This document shows positions 12,537 through 24,495 of a stretch of 64,000 nt of DNA, piece after piece. Below the pieces are notes generated by a model. The model saw only the letters and a program-made list of their open reading frames with translations. It searched no databases and was not told the origin of the DNA. The stretch is from Litsea cubeba. Lineage: Eukaryota > Streptophyta > Magnoliopsida > Laurales > Lauraceae. Position 1 is the stretch's first letter, and every line of letters begins with the position of its first letter. The position numbers and the translations under genes are program-made. The stretch covers positions 74,368,189-74,432,188 of the forward strand of contig CM022946.1 in NCBI GenBank assembly GCA_012931725.1, written 5' to 3'.

Positions 12537-14298
12537 ATTGGTATCAGAGCCTTACCTCATCTCTTATCATGTTAGATCAGTAAGCTTGATCTAATCTTTA
12601 CATGAGATGCGAAGAGGATAGATCAAGGGCTATGTACGGATCAGTTTGATGGTTTTGCTTGGACAATTAGTAAATCCATGATTGGATAGTCACATAAGGG
12701 TTTAACAATGATGGAATGATGGTGGGAAGCCATTGGGAGTCTTCAGAAGAGTTCTGGAGATGTTTGGACATGAAATAGAAAAACCCAACCTGCAGATTTC
12801 CGTCAGGTCAGTCGACCGAGCCCTCTGGTAGGTCGACCGAAGACACTAAGGCCGGTCGACCGAACCCTCTAGTAGGACACCCCCGGACCCCCTCCGCGTA
12901 GGGGAATGAATCATAGTAGTGGCAATATTTGGCATCCTGTCTTTCCATTATTGTTTGGTAACCCAGCTTTGTGAGTTGCTTTGCTAGTATGAGATACTAA
13001 CATGCAGGTTATCATGTTCTCTCCATATGGCCCACAAGTCTTTTTACTTTCTTTTGTGGTTGAATGTTTATTTTTGGCAATTTATAAAGGGCATCATGGT
13101 TTCCTTGTTTTCCCGGTTTAGGGCAAGGCATGGTGAAATTCCCTATGAGCCTTTTTTATTTCCATTAATAGATTATCATGTAAGTCTCATCGTAGAGACA
13201 TAGGAATTTATGTAATTTTCTTAATTTGTAAATTCTGGCGATGTCTGAGACTAAGAAGGAAAGTGAAGTTGGACTCCTAATCAAAGAGTTTGAAGATTAC
13301 CAAAGGTGTTTTGGAGTTTCCCAAAGTGTTTGAGGAATTCCAAGTTTTTGGAAAGTCTAGAAGTCCAAGAAGTCTATTCTGCTTAGGCCATGTGGAGGAG
13401 AGGACTAGTTTCTAATTTTAGCGTTTTCTATTTATAGTTGAGTGCTTTATTTAGAATGTTTCCAAATCTGATCCAAACATAGCAAGTTACTAATATTGGT
13501 CAAATCAAATTAATTTTTGGAAAGAGTTCTAATTAGTGTTGATGACCCATGAGATGGAAACATTGGTAACACTAATTTAAGAAACTGGACTTTCCTTAAA
13601 ATAACTTGACTTGGAACCAATCTTAGATCATATCATGAGATGATTTGATGATTCATATATTTATATATGTGGGCCCTAAAACCTTAAAAGGAAATCCTCA
13701 ATTCTAAAATATTAAGTGGGAGCGGGGCATTTAAATTGATAAATCCCCATGGTTTTCCACCATAGGTCCATTGTAAGGAAAGTATTGGCCTCGTGCCACC
13801 AAGAGTGTGGCCGTTCCTTCGGAGGGCTTTTTCTTGTCTGGTTGCTAGATATGGATCTCCTATGGATAGTGTTGGTGAGACGGGGTGGGGCTTACTCCCC
13901 TAGGAGGAGCTGCTCACAACGGTTGTCATGCAATGCTAGTTGGTGGGTCACACTTAACTAAAATAATGATGTAGTATCCCCTAGGATTTACCTCATGTAT
14001 TTTAGAAACCAAGTCAAATCGGGAGTCATACATTATATGGTATGAGATACCTAGATGATAATGAATGATGGGGATCATGGATAGTTAGTCTTAATTCTAA
14101 TTTTGACGAACTTTGATCCGCACCAATCTAAGGACATTCGCACTCCCCTAGGAGGCATGCCCTAAGGGATTGGGATTCCGATGTATTTTGAATTCAGTGC
14201 TTATGAGGATTCCCATATGAATTTGGTAGAATACTAAACCCTAATGTCATTTATATTCTTTCATTGAATGTATGGTTATGTGCTTTAATTTATACAGC
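12537..14298 (+). other. Element C second leader copy
   Basis: The primer site at 12539-12550 is followed by a near-identical copy of the 5347-7141 leader. The palindrome cluster near 12805-12880 has lost about 40 bp relative to 5600-5720. No credible gene is seen, and the short frame at 13749-13961 is closed in the other copy. Confidence 0.8.
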
Positions 14299-14842
14299 AT
14301 GAATTCGAATACTTTCAATCCACTTGAGACCATCCTCAACCAGAACAAGTTGATGGGATCCAACTATGTAGACTGGAAAAGGAACCTGGATATTATCTTG
14401 ACATCTTCAAGTTGCAAATTTGTCCTTCTAATACCCTCCCTTCCTGAGCCTGAGCCTGATGCACCACAGATTGTGAAAAACTTTTACACCAAATGGACCA
14501 AAGACAATGAGAAGGCCAGATGTTTTATTCAGGCATCCATGTCTACTGTTTTGCAAGAACAACATCAATCCTATAAGTTAGCATGCGATATTATATCGAA
14601 CTTAAAGGAGATGTTTGCAGACCAGGTCAGGCCTGCTAGGCAGGCTGCTGTAAAAGTGCTGATGGAGACAAAGATGGCTGAGGGAACCCCAGTACAAAAA
14701 CATTTGTTACAAATGAAGTTGGCATTGAATGAGTTAGATGTACTGGGGACTACGTTTGATACAGAAACGCAGATCGACATGATCATTCAATCACTACCAG
14801 ACTCATTCAAACATTTCGAGATCAATTATAATAAATTGGAAA
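14299..14842 (+). pseudogene. Element C gag, second copy, truncated at 3' end but otherwise open
   Basis: About 181 codons of gag run from MNSNTFNPLETILNQNKL to NYNKLE. The copy keeps the tryptophan codon at 14374 and the frame near 14690 that are broken in the first copy. After 14842 the sequence switches to a short match to the C LTR end and then to the 78-bp flank copy. Translation would run on into unrelated residues and stop at 14928. The zinc knuckle and protease are missing. Confidence 0.85.
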
Positions 14843-14854
14843 CCTATCCTAGAA

Positions 14855-14932
14855 GCTACCGTGTTCTTGTCTTGATATATGTATATTATTATTTAATGTT
14901 GTTGACTCTCCTCACCTCGTGTGACTGAGGAC
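14855..14932 (+). repeat. 78-bp left flank of element C, second copy at right junction
   Basis: This is a copy of 3488-3565 with one mismatch. It is followed by AACGCCCTGACT, the true continuation of LTR B. Between truncated gag and this repeat lie about 11 bases (CCTATCCTAGA) identical to 12508-12518, near the end of the C LTR. Confidence 0.9.
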
Positions 14933-15799
14933 AACGCCCTGACTTGCTCTCATCACTTTAGTGAGAGAGGATTTAGCTTCGTGTGGTTGCCATCTTGACA
15001 GTTCCCAATCCTTAGTACCTTTAATGTTTTATATTAATCATGTCTTTTCTTAATAAATGATGTATTATCTTTTATGAAATTCATTATTTATACATGCTTT
15101 AAATGATTTCCCGACTTGTCCAATATTCATGTTTTATACATGCTTTAAAGGAATACAGGATTTTGTCGGATATTCATGATTTCTTATACATTGTAATTAT
15201 GTACAACATTTGATCAGATAACATGTTTTATAATTTAGTGTATTGTTCATATCTTTACACCCACCTGCCAGACCGTCATGTCTGACCCACTACTTTGGTA
15301 CTCAGGTTCAGATATCTAGCCCAATTAGAGTGTACGTGATGGCTATGGAGCCATGAGCTTGCAGGTTGTTTTGTCGGCTATGTCATGTAGACATTGAGCT
15401 TGACATCGATGCTACGTCACATATGGGGTAGTGTTTATCTAGCTTGTTTTTATATGGCTTTTATTAGCCCGATTATTGGGATTGTAATTAATATACATTG
15501 TTATTTGTAACTTGAACATATATGGGAATGTAATATCCAGATACTGTCAGCTCTGTATTTTGTTATAATGGTTTGTTCCAGTCTGACATATTCATTGATA
15601 TGAAAGCAATATGTTAGTGGTTGAGTGCGACACGGAATCCAATGGCCACGGACTTCGGGTTGCAACGCCATGAAAGCTTCCGCAAAATATTCAGAGTGTG
15701 TTGAGACGTATTATCCTCACACATGCGGATCTTGGGAGAAACATAAATTTTATTTAACACCTAATTTCACGGCCCCTTGGGTTTGGGGTCGTGACAGAC

Positions 15800-15811
15800 T
15801 GGTATCAGAGC
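15800..15811 (+). other. Element B primer-binding site (tRNA-Met type)
   Basis: TGGTATCAGAGC lies three bases after the GTGACA end of LTR B. It shows that 1100-15796 is a 5' LTR, not a solo LTR. Confidence 0.9.
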
Positions 15812-16454
15812 GGGCAGGTTTTTAGGAAATAAAACACTCTAGGAACCTTAAGACGTGTGCTGAGGAATCGTTAGCTTTGTTGTCTTGTTTTGACTAGATG
15901 TCGTTCTGTTGATTTCCGATTTGTTTTCTTTCTGTCGATTTCGGATTTGTTTTCCTTCTAGTGGGGGACACCCTCCTTGTCTCTTCCTTTTTGTTCTTAC
16001 TTGGGAATTTGGGAGACCAAATTCTTTTCTAGTGGGGGAGGATTTAATGTCACCACACCCACATTCATTGCCTTTTCCTTGTTTTCGCAATAGAGAGTCA
16101 AAGTTTTGTGCTCTTAGCATGTGGTTCTGAAGGATTTGGCCAAGTTTTATCTCTTTTGGTGTCATAGATATTAGCAACAAGAGAAGAATTGAACAGTTGT
16201 CGGTTAACAAGAGGCATGAGCAGCACTTCAAGGCTATTTAAAGTTGATTGAGAACCGTCAAGTGGCAAGCCAAAATAGGTAAGTACAGATGTTTGGGTTG
16301 AACTTGAGTCATTTTCTTAAGTCAAGAGACTCCAGAGACCAGACAATGGTGGATTTCAGGAAGGTTGAGGTGACTTTCAGTTGATAAAGCTTCAAGTGGA
16401 TGCCAAAAGTTAGAAATTTCTCGCGTATCGATGAACTTATGATGAAGAATTATT
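15812..16454. other. Unassigned junction of element B leader and element A
   Basis: The stretch after the B primer site reads like a retrotransposon leader. It has two purine-rich tracts resembling polypurine tracts (CTAGTGGGGGACAC at about 15959, CTAGTGGGGGAGGATT at about 16031). A minus-strand frame at 15848-16231 shows no recognised domain. Somewhere here B must end and A resume, but no LTR end or target duplication marks the boundary. Confidence 0.4.
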
Positions 16455-16520
16455 GATGCACTAATGTAGAGTTGAAGGGACAACACCATTCTCATGTATC
16501 CAGGGGTGTCTGAGAAGGAT
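16455..16520 (-). pseudogene. Element A protease, C-terminal piece left of CACTA element D
   Basis: The minus strand from 16520 reads LLRHPWIHENGVVPSTLH. This matches the post-protease block LLGRPWIHENGVVPSTLHQC of plant Ty3 elements. It continues the reading interrupted at 24880 on the other side of D. Beyond about 16455 the similarity fades into stops. Confidence 0.8.
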
Positions 16521-16540
16521 CACTACTAGAAAAAAGGGTT

Positions 16541-16985
16541 TTTATATCGGCTAAAAACCGATATAAAAGACCTATTATATCGGTTTTTGAGTGAATTTCA
16601 AACCGATATAAGTACCCCCGATATAAAAGATAAACGAAACCGATATAATAAGTGTAGTATTTCATATCGGTTAAGCCTAAAGCGATGTAATATCATATGT
16701 ATTTATATCATAAATTATTGTAAAAACGATATAACTTATAGCCAAACCGACATAATTAATATATGTTATATCGGTTTCATATGGTTTTTTATATCGGTTT
16801 CATAATAACCGATATAATTGATTACGAATAACCGATATAAAAAATATGTAATTGGTTTGTTATATCGGTTTCATATGCTTTATTATATCGGTTAAATTAT
16901 AACCGATATAATTGATTAAGAATAACCGATATAAAAAATTAGTAATTGGTTTGTTATATCGGTTTCATTAAAAACCGATATAATT
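16541..16985. repeat. Element D left subterminal repeats (AACCGATATAA)
   Basis: About 20 copies of AACCGATATA or its complement TATATCGGTT occur, some degenerate, and many are arranged as inverted pairs that could form hairpins. Such arrays are the known binding sites of CACTA transposases. Confidence 0.9.
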
Positions 16986-16999
16986 TCACAATTTATTTA

Positions 17000-19900
17000 T
17001 TTTTTTAATATCAAAAGAACTTGCTGTACCACGATAAAAAAACCTGCAATATACCTCAAAATACTAACATCTAAACAACAAAAACCTTTGTATATATATA
17101 TAAATAAATTAATTTCTATGTACATATATACACATGCATAGTATAGTATAGGTAGTTCATTCACTTCCATATACTGTACAACTTAACAAGCTAAGTTAAA
17201 CTAAAGCAAGAAAGACAAAATCATGTATTGAGATCTACATGCATAATGCCTCCAAAAACCATGGGATGTACCTGAAAAGATTTTCTCGAAATTTCGGCAT
17301 AGTCTCCCCTGTACGTGTGACATGTAATTTTTTTTTACAACCTGCTAGTACCTGTACATGACAAAAAAAACACTTCATATAAACAACTCAATGCCCCAAC
17401 ACACTACAAAGTCATTCACCACTACGTCATCAGTCATACACCATTTAACCATAGCACTTCAATGCCCCAACACACTAGAAAGATACACCAAAAAAAACTT
17501 ATGTTCATTCATTTCTATATCCAACACCATGTCATTATTTCAAAAACAACATTCTCATTACAAGATACAAAACAATAAAAAGGGAAGTTGGTCCTGGTCT
17601 TTTTCAGAAACAAAGATAATTCTAAAGCAATAATGAGTCTTGTAATCAATAATGGGCCATTATCCTTAAATGTATAGTGAACATGTAAAGGGCCATTATC
17701 CCGTGCGGGTCCCATCAAAGCACGGTCTCAAAATGAAAAGAATCTTTAAATGTAGAACTTGTGCCACCAAATGGAAACAAACAGTAGTAACCATCCACAC
17801 ATCTTCAGATGTCCAAATTCCTGAAGCCAGACTATTAGGATCAAAATTTGTAGTATTTTCCCTGCCAATTTGTTCTCTCTGGATTGGAAGGGCATTTATA
17901 CATACTATGCTCTGTTATGTAGTAAAAGTCCTCATTTATGGAAGAAGAATAAATCACAGAAGCATGAGTAAACTAAAAAAGACTACTAAGATCTACCACA
18001 TACCAGACTTGGTAATCTCAAGGCACCTTCTGCAAGAATCCATGGTCTTAAACATCAGAAACTATGGGAGGAACTGGGCAACGATGAATCCAGTAAAATA
18101 TCTGGCATTAAGAACTAAGGGAAAAACAAAATAAAAATTGTTATAAGAATGTAAGTGAAGAACAAAGTAAAAACAAAAACCAAAGAGAACAAGTTGACAG
18201 TGTGGACAAAAGTAAAAACAACTAATACAGCCGTAAAAATAATAGAAACTACTAGCAATTTTTTCAAGTTGTCTCACTATCCATGTGGACAAAAGTACTT
18301 CTTGAAAAGGATTATGACGGATGCAACAAAAGTATATACTTAGAAGCTAGAACTATCCATGTGGACAAAAGTACTTCATAATTGATGAAATGGGTTAGCA
18401 AAGTTCATATCATTGAACTTTAAAACATCGTGTTAAAAGGTGAGAAAAGAAATTATGAGGATTGTCTAAGCCAAGAAAATGCTTGTCCAATCTCCACCCT
18501 CACTATTCCATATCCAACATAGGCAATAAAAGAAAAGGTTTTAAAATCTCCCATAGAAAATGTTTTAAACATGCATCTTGTGCTCATCATTAATTAGATT
18601 GTTTTCAACATCAACACACACATGCATCTCTTGTCAATAGAACTCTGATAGGATCCAATCTTCTACACAATATATAACACAATCCATTCTAAAAAATGCA
18701 AGGAAATCCCCTACCCAACACCCACCACACACACAAAAAAAAAAGGAAATTCCATATCCTACATTCCTTACAAGCAGACAGATAATCACACTGGATTTAT
18801 GATTCCACCACTTTCTCCTCACCACAAGATCAAACCATCAAAGTCCTGTGATGCTCTGCTTTCAAGTTGGATGGCCCGACTTTCTTTTGGCTACAGGTCT
18901 ATTGGCATATTCTCTGGTCCCGGGCATGGTCTAAAAACCACTGTCATAGTTGACTCAGTTGATAAGTCTACCAGTCAAGAATCAACTTGAGGGATAACAG
19001 ACCTAGGTTAGGCACAATAAAGCCAGGCCATTCCTAGCTAGATTATGAATGGTGCAAGCCTATATGGCCTACCTGGCCTCCCTATGATCAATTAAGGCCC
19101 CTCTCCAACTTCCAACTGCCTAAATTTTATACTAGCTAATTTAATTCTGTTTGGCCTCAAAATTGATCATGCAAAATTTGACCCTCATTCGGCTTTCCCA
19201 TCCAATTGATCATTGGGATGGCATAACCCAACTAGTTCAAGTGGAATCGAGCCTGGCCAATCCTAGATTAAAAAGTGTCTAAGCCACTAACAAATAAATG
19301 AAAATGAAAACGAATATAAAAACATGTAAAAGAAAACAAATGTACCTGGTACAAGACCACTACCAAGCACCCTGGCAACCTCTATACCAAAGAGTCCAAA
19401 CCTAAGTACCAAATACAGCAATTATCAGCATTATATACTTATAAAGCCATCCAAAGTAAACACCAAATATTATCTACAATTTTTCTGAATGGTTAGCAAG
19501 ACTCGAATATTAGCTAAATATTTCTTGAATAGTTCAAACAAATATGTTATTAGACATGAAGCACTCTTTACTGGTAAACAAGATGTTATCAAGAAAACAA
19601 GATCTTTAGATGATAACCAATAGAGTAGTCCAATTATGTTGTTTCTGTGGGAAAGTGGGGTGTCTGCCGGGTCACATTCAAATGCATGGCTTTTGAGTCT
19701 TTTGATATGATATTCAACAAACCTCATTCTATTAAGTACCAATAATTAATTCTCCAAATTTGATTATTTTATTCTCTTCCCAACTGGCTTAGAAGATATT
19801 TAAGAGCCCTATGTTTAGAAAATAAAGGAAAAGAAGCTAGCTATTGAAGTAAGTGACTGATCTGGCCAACCTTGGTGGGATTATCTTTGTACTAACAACT

Positions 19901-22700
19901 CCCACTGCAACTGCACATCCAGGAGAAACTTGTGTTAGGGAAGATCATTGACCTTTCCCACCTACTCCATCATATGTATAAGTTTTATAAGGTGATCTGA
20001 ACTTTCACTTCAGTGGGCCATTATCTGCATGGGTCATAGCTTAGATTTCAAATGACTTGACTGATTGACTCCAGTGCCTATCTGAAACACTTTGATAATG
20101 GAAGCTGAGCACAAAACTTGACCAATAGTACACATTTGACAGGCAAAACTATTAAGACCATAGACAAATACATGGTTATGATTGTCCTGTCGCAGCGCCT
20201 CTTAGACTGGGCCTTCTCTTGGGTGGTGGCTCACCAGTGATATCATATTTTTCAGTTTCCATGTACATGACAGAGATTCATACTTCTGGCAACTCTTTGG
20301 ATCCTGCATCGAAGCAGTGTTATATAGAGGCCTATATCTCTCTCTTCTTTCCAACACACACAGGCACATGTAAGTGGGCCAGAAGGGTTAGACACAAAAT
20401 TTATAGGTCCTCCGCTTGGAAATGACAGCCTCATTGTCTTCTGTCTCCCTGAGCAAGCATTCAAGCTGTACAATTGGTGATGTGAAAATGATGTCCTGTG
20501 AGTGGGCTAGCCAGACTAAGGATTTGGTCTTAGTTTTCAGAGTAACTAAATAGTCTGGACCTTCACTAAATGTGATGCAACTTGACCTGGCCTGACAAAG
20601 GGGTGTCATGGGTAGATAACTAAAAGGCTGGTTCTGGGTTAGACTTAGGTTTTTGGGCTGGACCCAAGTCCAAACATCAGGTCAAAAACCAAACAGGCTT
20701 TACATTCCCAATCTAATGTCATTGCAAACTAATTGATTCCTAATATACTACTAGAAAACTGACAAAAATTACATTGGCAGGTATCAAGCATAAAAAAAAC
20801 CATAAAGGGAAAGCTCTCATAGTTCAAAGTTCATATTACAATTCAGTGATTCACTAGCATACCACACTATATAGAAAATTGAAAATCTAGCAGAACATTT
20901 GGTTGCTCCTATTATCAATAGAAGATTGGTTGTTTTCTTCCCAATTTGGAAGTGAAACACATAGAATGCAACAATCTGGAGCAAAAAAGTTTTAATAAAA
21001 GGGGACCCAACTTAACATGATTTTGCTTTTGTTTGTGGCCTTGAGTGCAAGGAAAAACACATCAACCTATCACACTAAGACAAAACGAACTCAAGGTAAA
21101 ACCAAAAAGGCAGCATGGCAAATAGCTCTTACAAATTACAATAATATGGCTTTACACTGAATACAGGATAATAAATTGATGTTTATGAGCAAAACTAAAG
21201 GCAAACAAACAAGCCTCATCTGACATGCAAACTCAATGTTAAAACTATATGAATACAAACATCTGTTAAAAACCAAATGCAAGAAATAGGAGAGAGTGCC
21301 AAAACAACATACAGAATGGAAGAGAAAATTCAGAAAATTCAAAACAACAGTACCATAAGTTGTCATACAAGTCAGTAAATCTGAATCTTGCTCCTTACAA
21401 TCAACAGTAAAAATGAACAAGAATCTACACTCAACTAGGAAATGTCTACTAATGGATATCATATGATTCCACACAATCATTAGGGAGAAAAAGAATCATT
21501 AAAATAAAAGTACAAAATGCCCCTTTCTCAAGAGCCAACCAACAACTGTCCAAGATAGGAGCCCACAATTATTTGCAAAACTATCAGATGAATGAGAAAT
21601 TAAATGCAGGAGAAACTATAGTGAAAAGGAAAGGGCAGCCATTGGGGGAAGAAATAAAAACCAAAAAAATAAATAATTTAAAAAAGGAGAAAAGAAGGAT
21701 CGAATAAAAAAAGTAACAATATGACTGCCAAAATTAAAGAAATGAAAAAATAGACTTTGGTTCCATTTCAGGTAGCAAATGAATGAATAAATAGTATTAG
21801 TTAATAAAATGCATGGCCTGAAACATCTGGACTAAGGGTTTTTATACTAACATCAATAGAAAGTTGGACAAAAAAAAGAAGAAGTCAGATCTAGTAGGAA
21901 TCTAAGACCCATTAAGATGTACCTCAAATCAATGAATTGGAGTGTCAACAAGTTCTATACACCTGTTCAAAAAAGAGAGTGAGAGAGCAGAGGAAAGCAT
22001 AGCATAAACCAAATCAGAACAAAAGATTGGGCTGTGCATTGTACATATACAAGATGACAATATATCAACAAACTATTCTGCTTGACATAATATAGTACTA
22101 CCGTGCACACACCCACCGGCACACCCACCAAAACACTAGCCAAATAACACAGACTACCACACGGAATCAAATCCATATCAGCCCCAAGTCAACTCAGTCA
22201 AGTTGTACCAGTGCCAGTACTAACCAAGCATATATGACTCATGCAACTCAGTGGTGCACTGGCATTTGAAACTAGGATGAGAATATAAACAAACATACAC
22301 AGCAGATGCAATCTATATAAGGCATCAGAAGGCAGAATGAGAGGGTGCACCACCAATGCATCAGAAGGCAAAATGATGAAATGATCCTAGTGATTAACTG
22401 ATTATGGGCATCAACTCCCAATGTAATTATGTAAGAGCATTACATGACATGAAAGAAAATTCGACTAGCATTTCCAACCAGAAAAAAAAATCTACCAAAT
22501 TTTAACAAACAGCAATATATAAACCTATGATTAACTGTTTATAAAAACAACCCACCACTACCACTGAGAAATCTAATTTTTAACAAGTGGATGCACAGCC
22601 AAAACATCCAAAGGCAAAATGCTGAAATCATCCTAGTGATTATTGGCATCAACTACCAATGTAATAGATTACGCAATTAATTCTTCTGAAAAGGAAAGAC
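17000..22700. other. Element D interior, mostly unassigned
   Basis: The sequence is AT-rich and intron-like. The longest plus-strand frame, 17670-18134 (154 codons), shows no domain or motif. Its minus strand also has an open stretch around 17700-17890. A possible small exon with acceptor TTCTTGCAG and donor GTATGTGG lies on the minus strand near 18000-18035. None of these can be tied to a known family. The region probably contains introns and further captured sequence. Confidence 0.45.
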
Positions 22701-22751
22701 TTACTCTAACAAAAGCTTCGAGGTGAGGAGGAAAAAGGAAACATTACATAC

Positions 22752-22987
22752 CTTACTTTGTTTTAATGACAATAGATATGCCGCCATGAAGCATGCAATA
22801 CCATCCACTATATCTTCTTGTCCAACAAGAACATAACCATCTTGATCTGATTCATTATCACCATCAATATATCCTTCCCATAAATCAGTTTCACTAACCA
22901 TGTCCCATGAACTACCTTCTTCTACAATAAAAACACATACTATGATCAGCACATGCCACCAACAATGAACCTACCACCCCCACCACC

Positions 22988-23019
<32 letters not shown>

Positions 23020-23389
23020 ATATAAGACTTTAAATAACATCATCATCATTATCATTACCGGCATCATGATTCAAGAGTTTATCCTTATCCCATCAATCTG
23101 AAGGGTCGAATTAATGAGCTTTACTATTTTATTAGTCATGATAGACTTTAATAAGGAAACATGAATATTTCTACGGAAATTGCAGCAAAATTGCACTTAA
23201 AATTATTATTTATAAACTATAAAAATAGGAAACTATAGAAGTAATATATTCTTATTGAATATCAACAACTGGCAATTTTTTATCTACAAGCACCATACCA
23301 TTCATATTGTTGGGAACTGACATGTGTATGCTCCCAAGCTTTTCAAGAAAATTAGGTGACTCCACTCTAGACTTGAGAAGATCACAGAG
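22752..23389 (-). pseudogene. Two exons of a conserved acidic plant protein of unknown function, captured in D
   Basis: On the minus strand exon 1 (23389-23299) follows acceptor TTTTTGCAG. It encodes 30 residues starting LCDLLKSRVESPNFLEKLGS and ends AATG before donor GTATGG. Exon 2 (22921-22752) follows acceptor TTATTGTAG and ends before GTATGT. The split codon rejoins in phase, giving 57 more residues including EGSSWDMVSETDLWEGYI and then DIVDGIACFMAAYLLSLKQ. Canonical splice sites and unbroken phase show a genuine gene origin. The block resembles an uncharacterised plant protein family recalled from general knowledge, and no function is claimed. No exons before or after were found, so it is a fragment. 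Confidence 0.75.
22989..23019 (+). repeat. 31-base cytosine homopolymer
   Basis: An uninterrupted run of 31 C follows CACCACCAC, within the intron between the two captured exons. The complementary strand is a 31-base guanine run. Confidence 0.9.
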
Positions 23390-23996
23390 CTGCAAAAACA
23401 ATCAGAACACGCGTTAGATCTCATGCTTCCAAATCTCAATTTATTAGATAAGACTACAAAGTCTAATGCTTTTGAGGGCAAAAGGGGATCAATTTCTCCC
23501 GTTGAAGAGATCATCTGGAAGGTCACGACGATCCAAAAAGTAAGGATTTTGAGCTATACACTATCCATTCTATGGCCCCACTGATGAACGGCTAGGATCT
23601 CTCACACGTGTGACGTGTGACTCTTGTACAAGGGCAGAATCACAGAGAGCTCCAATTATATAGAAAATGTCAATCAACGAAAAAACCCGACAAACCCTAC
23701 ATTTCAACACATCAATCGAAAAAAAAACCAGTATTTTCCCCAAAACAGCAGAGAATTCAATAGATCGAACGATCGAAGATAGAGAAAGAAAAGAACGCAA
23801 TCAATTCAAAGAGATTAAACACCAAACCACTAACAAATCCACTCTCACACCCACAAAAAAAACTAGATCCAATCAATTAAAAACAAAGTCAACAGCTCAA
23901 TCAAGAACAAGATCTATATTTAGAGCAGAAATGCGGAGATCTGTTACAAAACCTCGGCCGTTTCGGAGTCGCCGCCTTGAGAAGACGACACGGAGG

Positions 23997-24179
23997 CCGA
24001 TTCGACAGCCGTATCACATCCTTCATGCAAGTCTCCACCTCCGCCGCCAGCGCCTCCAGATCCTCCTCCCCGGACGGCCGGTCCTCCATCCACGCCACCT
24101 CCGCCACCAGGTAGGGCTTCGTCCGCACAAGCCGCCGTACTCGGAACCTCTCCTGTCCCTTGCAGATCAGAAAAAATCG
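23997..24179 (-). pseudogene. Lon N-terminal (PUA-like) domain gene piece captured in D
   Basis: The minus strand encodes 61 residues beginning RFFLICKGQERFRVRRLV, then RTKPYLVAEVAWMEDRPSGE and a tail ending MKDVIRLSNR. This matches the middle of the Lon substrate-binding domain of plant chloroplast Lon-domain proteins (the At1g19740 / At1g75460 type), in the block that reads FFLICKGQERFRV-VVRTKPYLVAEV-WLEDRPSGEE. The piece is strikingly GC-rich, unlike the rest of D, as expected for a transferred exon. After RLSNR the reading leaves the family and stops at 23901. The catalytic Lon peptidase is not part of this family anyway. It is a partial copy without start or end. Confidence 0.85.
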
Positions 24180-24495
24180 AGGGAGCAGACAGAGAGGAAA
24201 CATACAGATGGGGAACGAGGGAGAGAGAGAACAGAGAAGAAAGATAGAGGAGAGGGGGTGCGCGTTGTACCTGGTGCAGGGGATCAGGCGTCCGGCGGTG
24301 AGAGGGATGGGTTCTGGACGACGATGGGAATGAGAGGAGAGGAGGGAAAGAAAGAAACAAGGCATGGACGCACGATTGATGGAGAAAGAAAGAAAAGGGA
24401 GGGAAGAGAAAACATGCGGGAAAGAAGGAAATAAAGGGTGGGAAACGGTAGTGAGCCCACAGTGAAAAATTATATATATTGAGTAATGAAAGAGA

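Larger units (their letters stand above)
3566..14853 (+). mobile_element. Element C: Ty1/copia retrotransposon in tandem LTR-internal-LTR-partial internal form
   Basis: The structure is LTR (3566-5332), interior with gag and pol in copia order (integrase before reverse transcriptase), LTR (10777-12536), then a second copy of the leader and gag start (12537-14842). It ends in about 11 bases matching a spot 20-30 bp before an LTR end. A tandem of this kind is expected from recombination between LTRs of two copies. The element sits inside LTR B. The left flank ends AGGAC, but the right side does not show a simple 5-bp duplication (see the 78-bp repeats). The first internal copy is full of stops. 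Confidence 0.9.
1100..15796 (+). mobile_element. Element B: long LTR (Del/Tekay-like, about 3.3 kb), interrupted by element C
   Basis: The LTR begins TGTGAGAACCCGACCCCA at 1100 and ends GTGACA at 15796. It is followed three bases later by the tRNA-Met primer site, so this is a 5' LTR with some leader. Its own sequence is 1100-3565 plus 14933-15796, about 3,330 bp. Its start aligns by eye with the start of solo LTR F (minus strand, at 39652) and with G (34285), so the three belong to one family group. The very long LTR, the terminal motifs and the Met primer site fit the Del/Tekay chromoviruses. That lineage is an inference, since no B polyprotein is present. No matching target duplication was found on the right, so the element is truncated there. 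Confidence 0.75.

Noticed and set aside
16015..16060. Possible polypurine tract and 3' LTR start of element B
   Set aside because: The sequence after the tract (TGTCACCACACCC) does not match the start of LTR B (TGTGAGAACCCG), so a 3' LTR is not supported.
17670..18134. 154-codon plus-strand frame in CACTA element D
   Set aside because: No domain, motif or splice context supports it, and the opposite strand is also partly open. Kept only as an unassigned note.
23350..23580. Plus-strand open run containing LEKITELQKQSEHALDLM
   Set aside because: It overlaps the minus-strand exon at 23299-23389, which has clean splice sites, has no start codon in a good position, and matches no family I recognise.
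23667..24434. 255-codon plus-strand frame rich in arginine, lysine and glutamate
   Set aside because: It is antisense to the Lon-domain piece and otherwise low-complexity purine-rich sequence.
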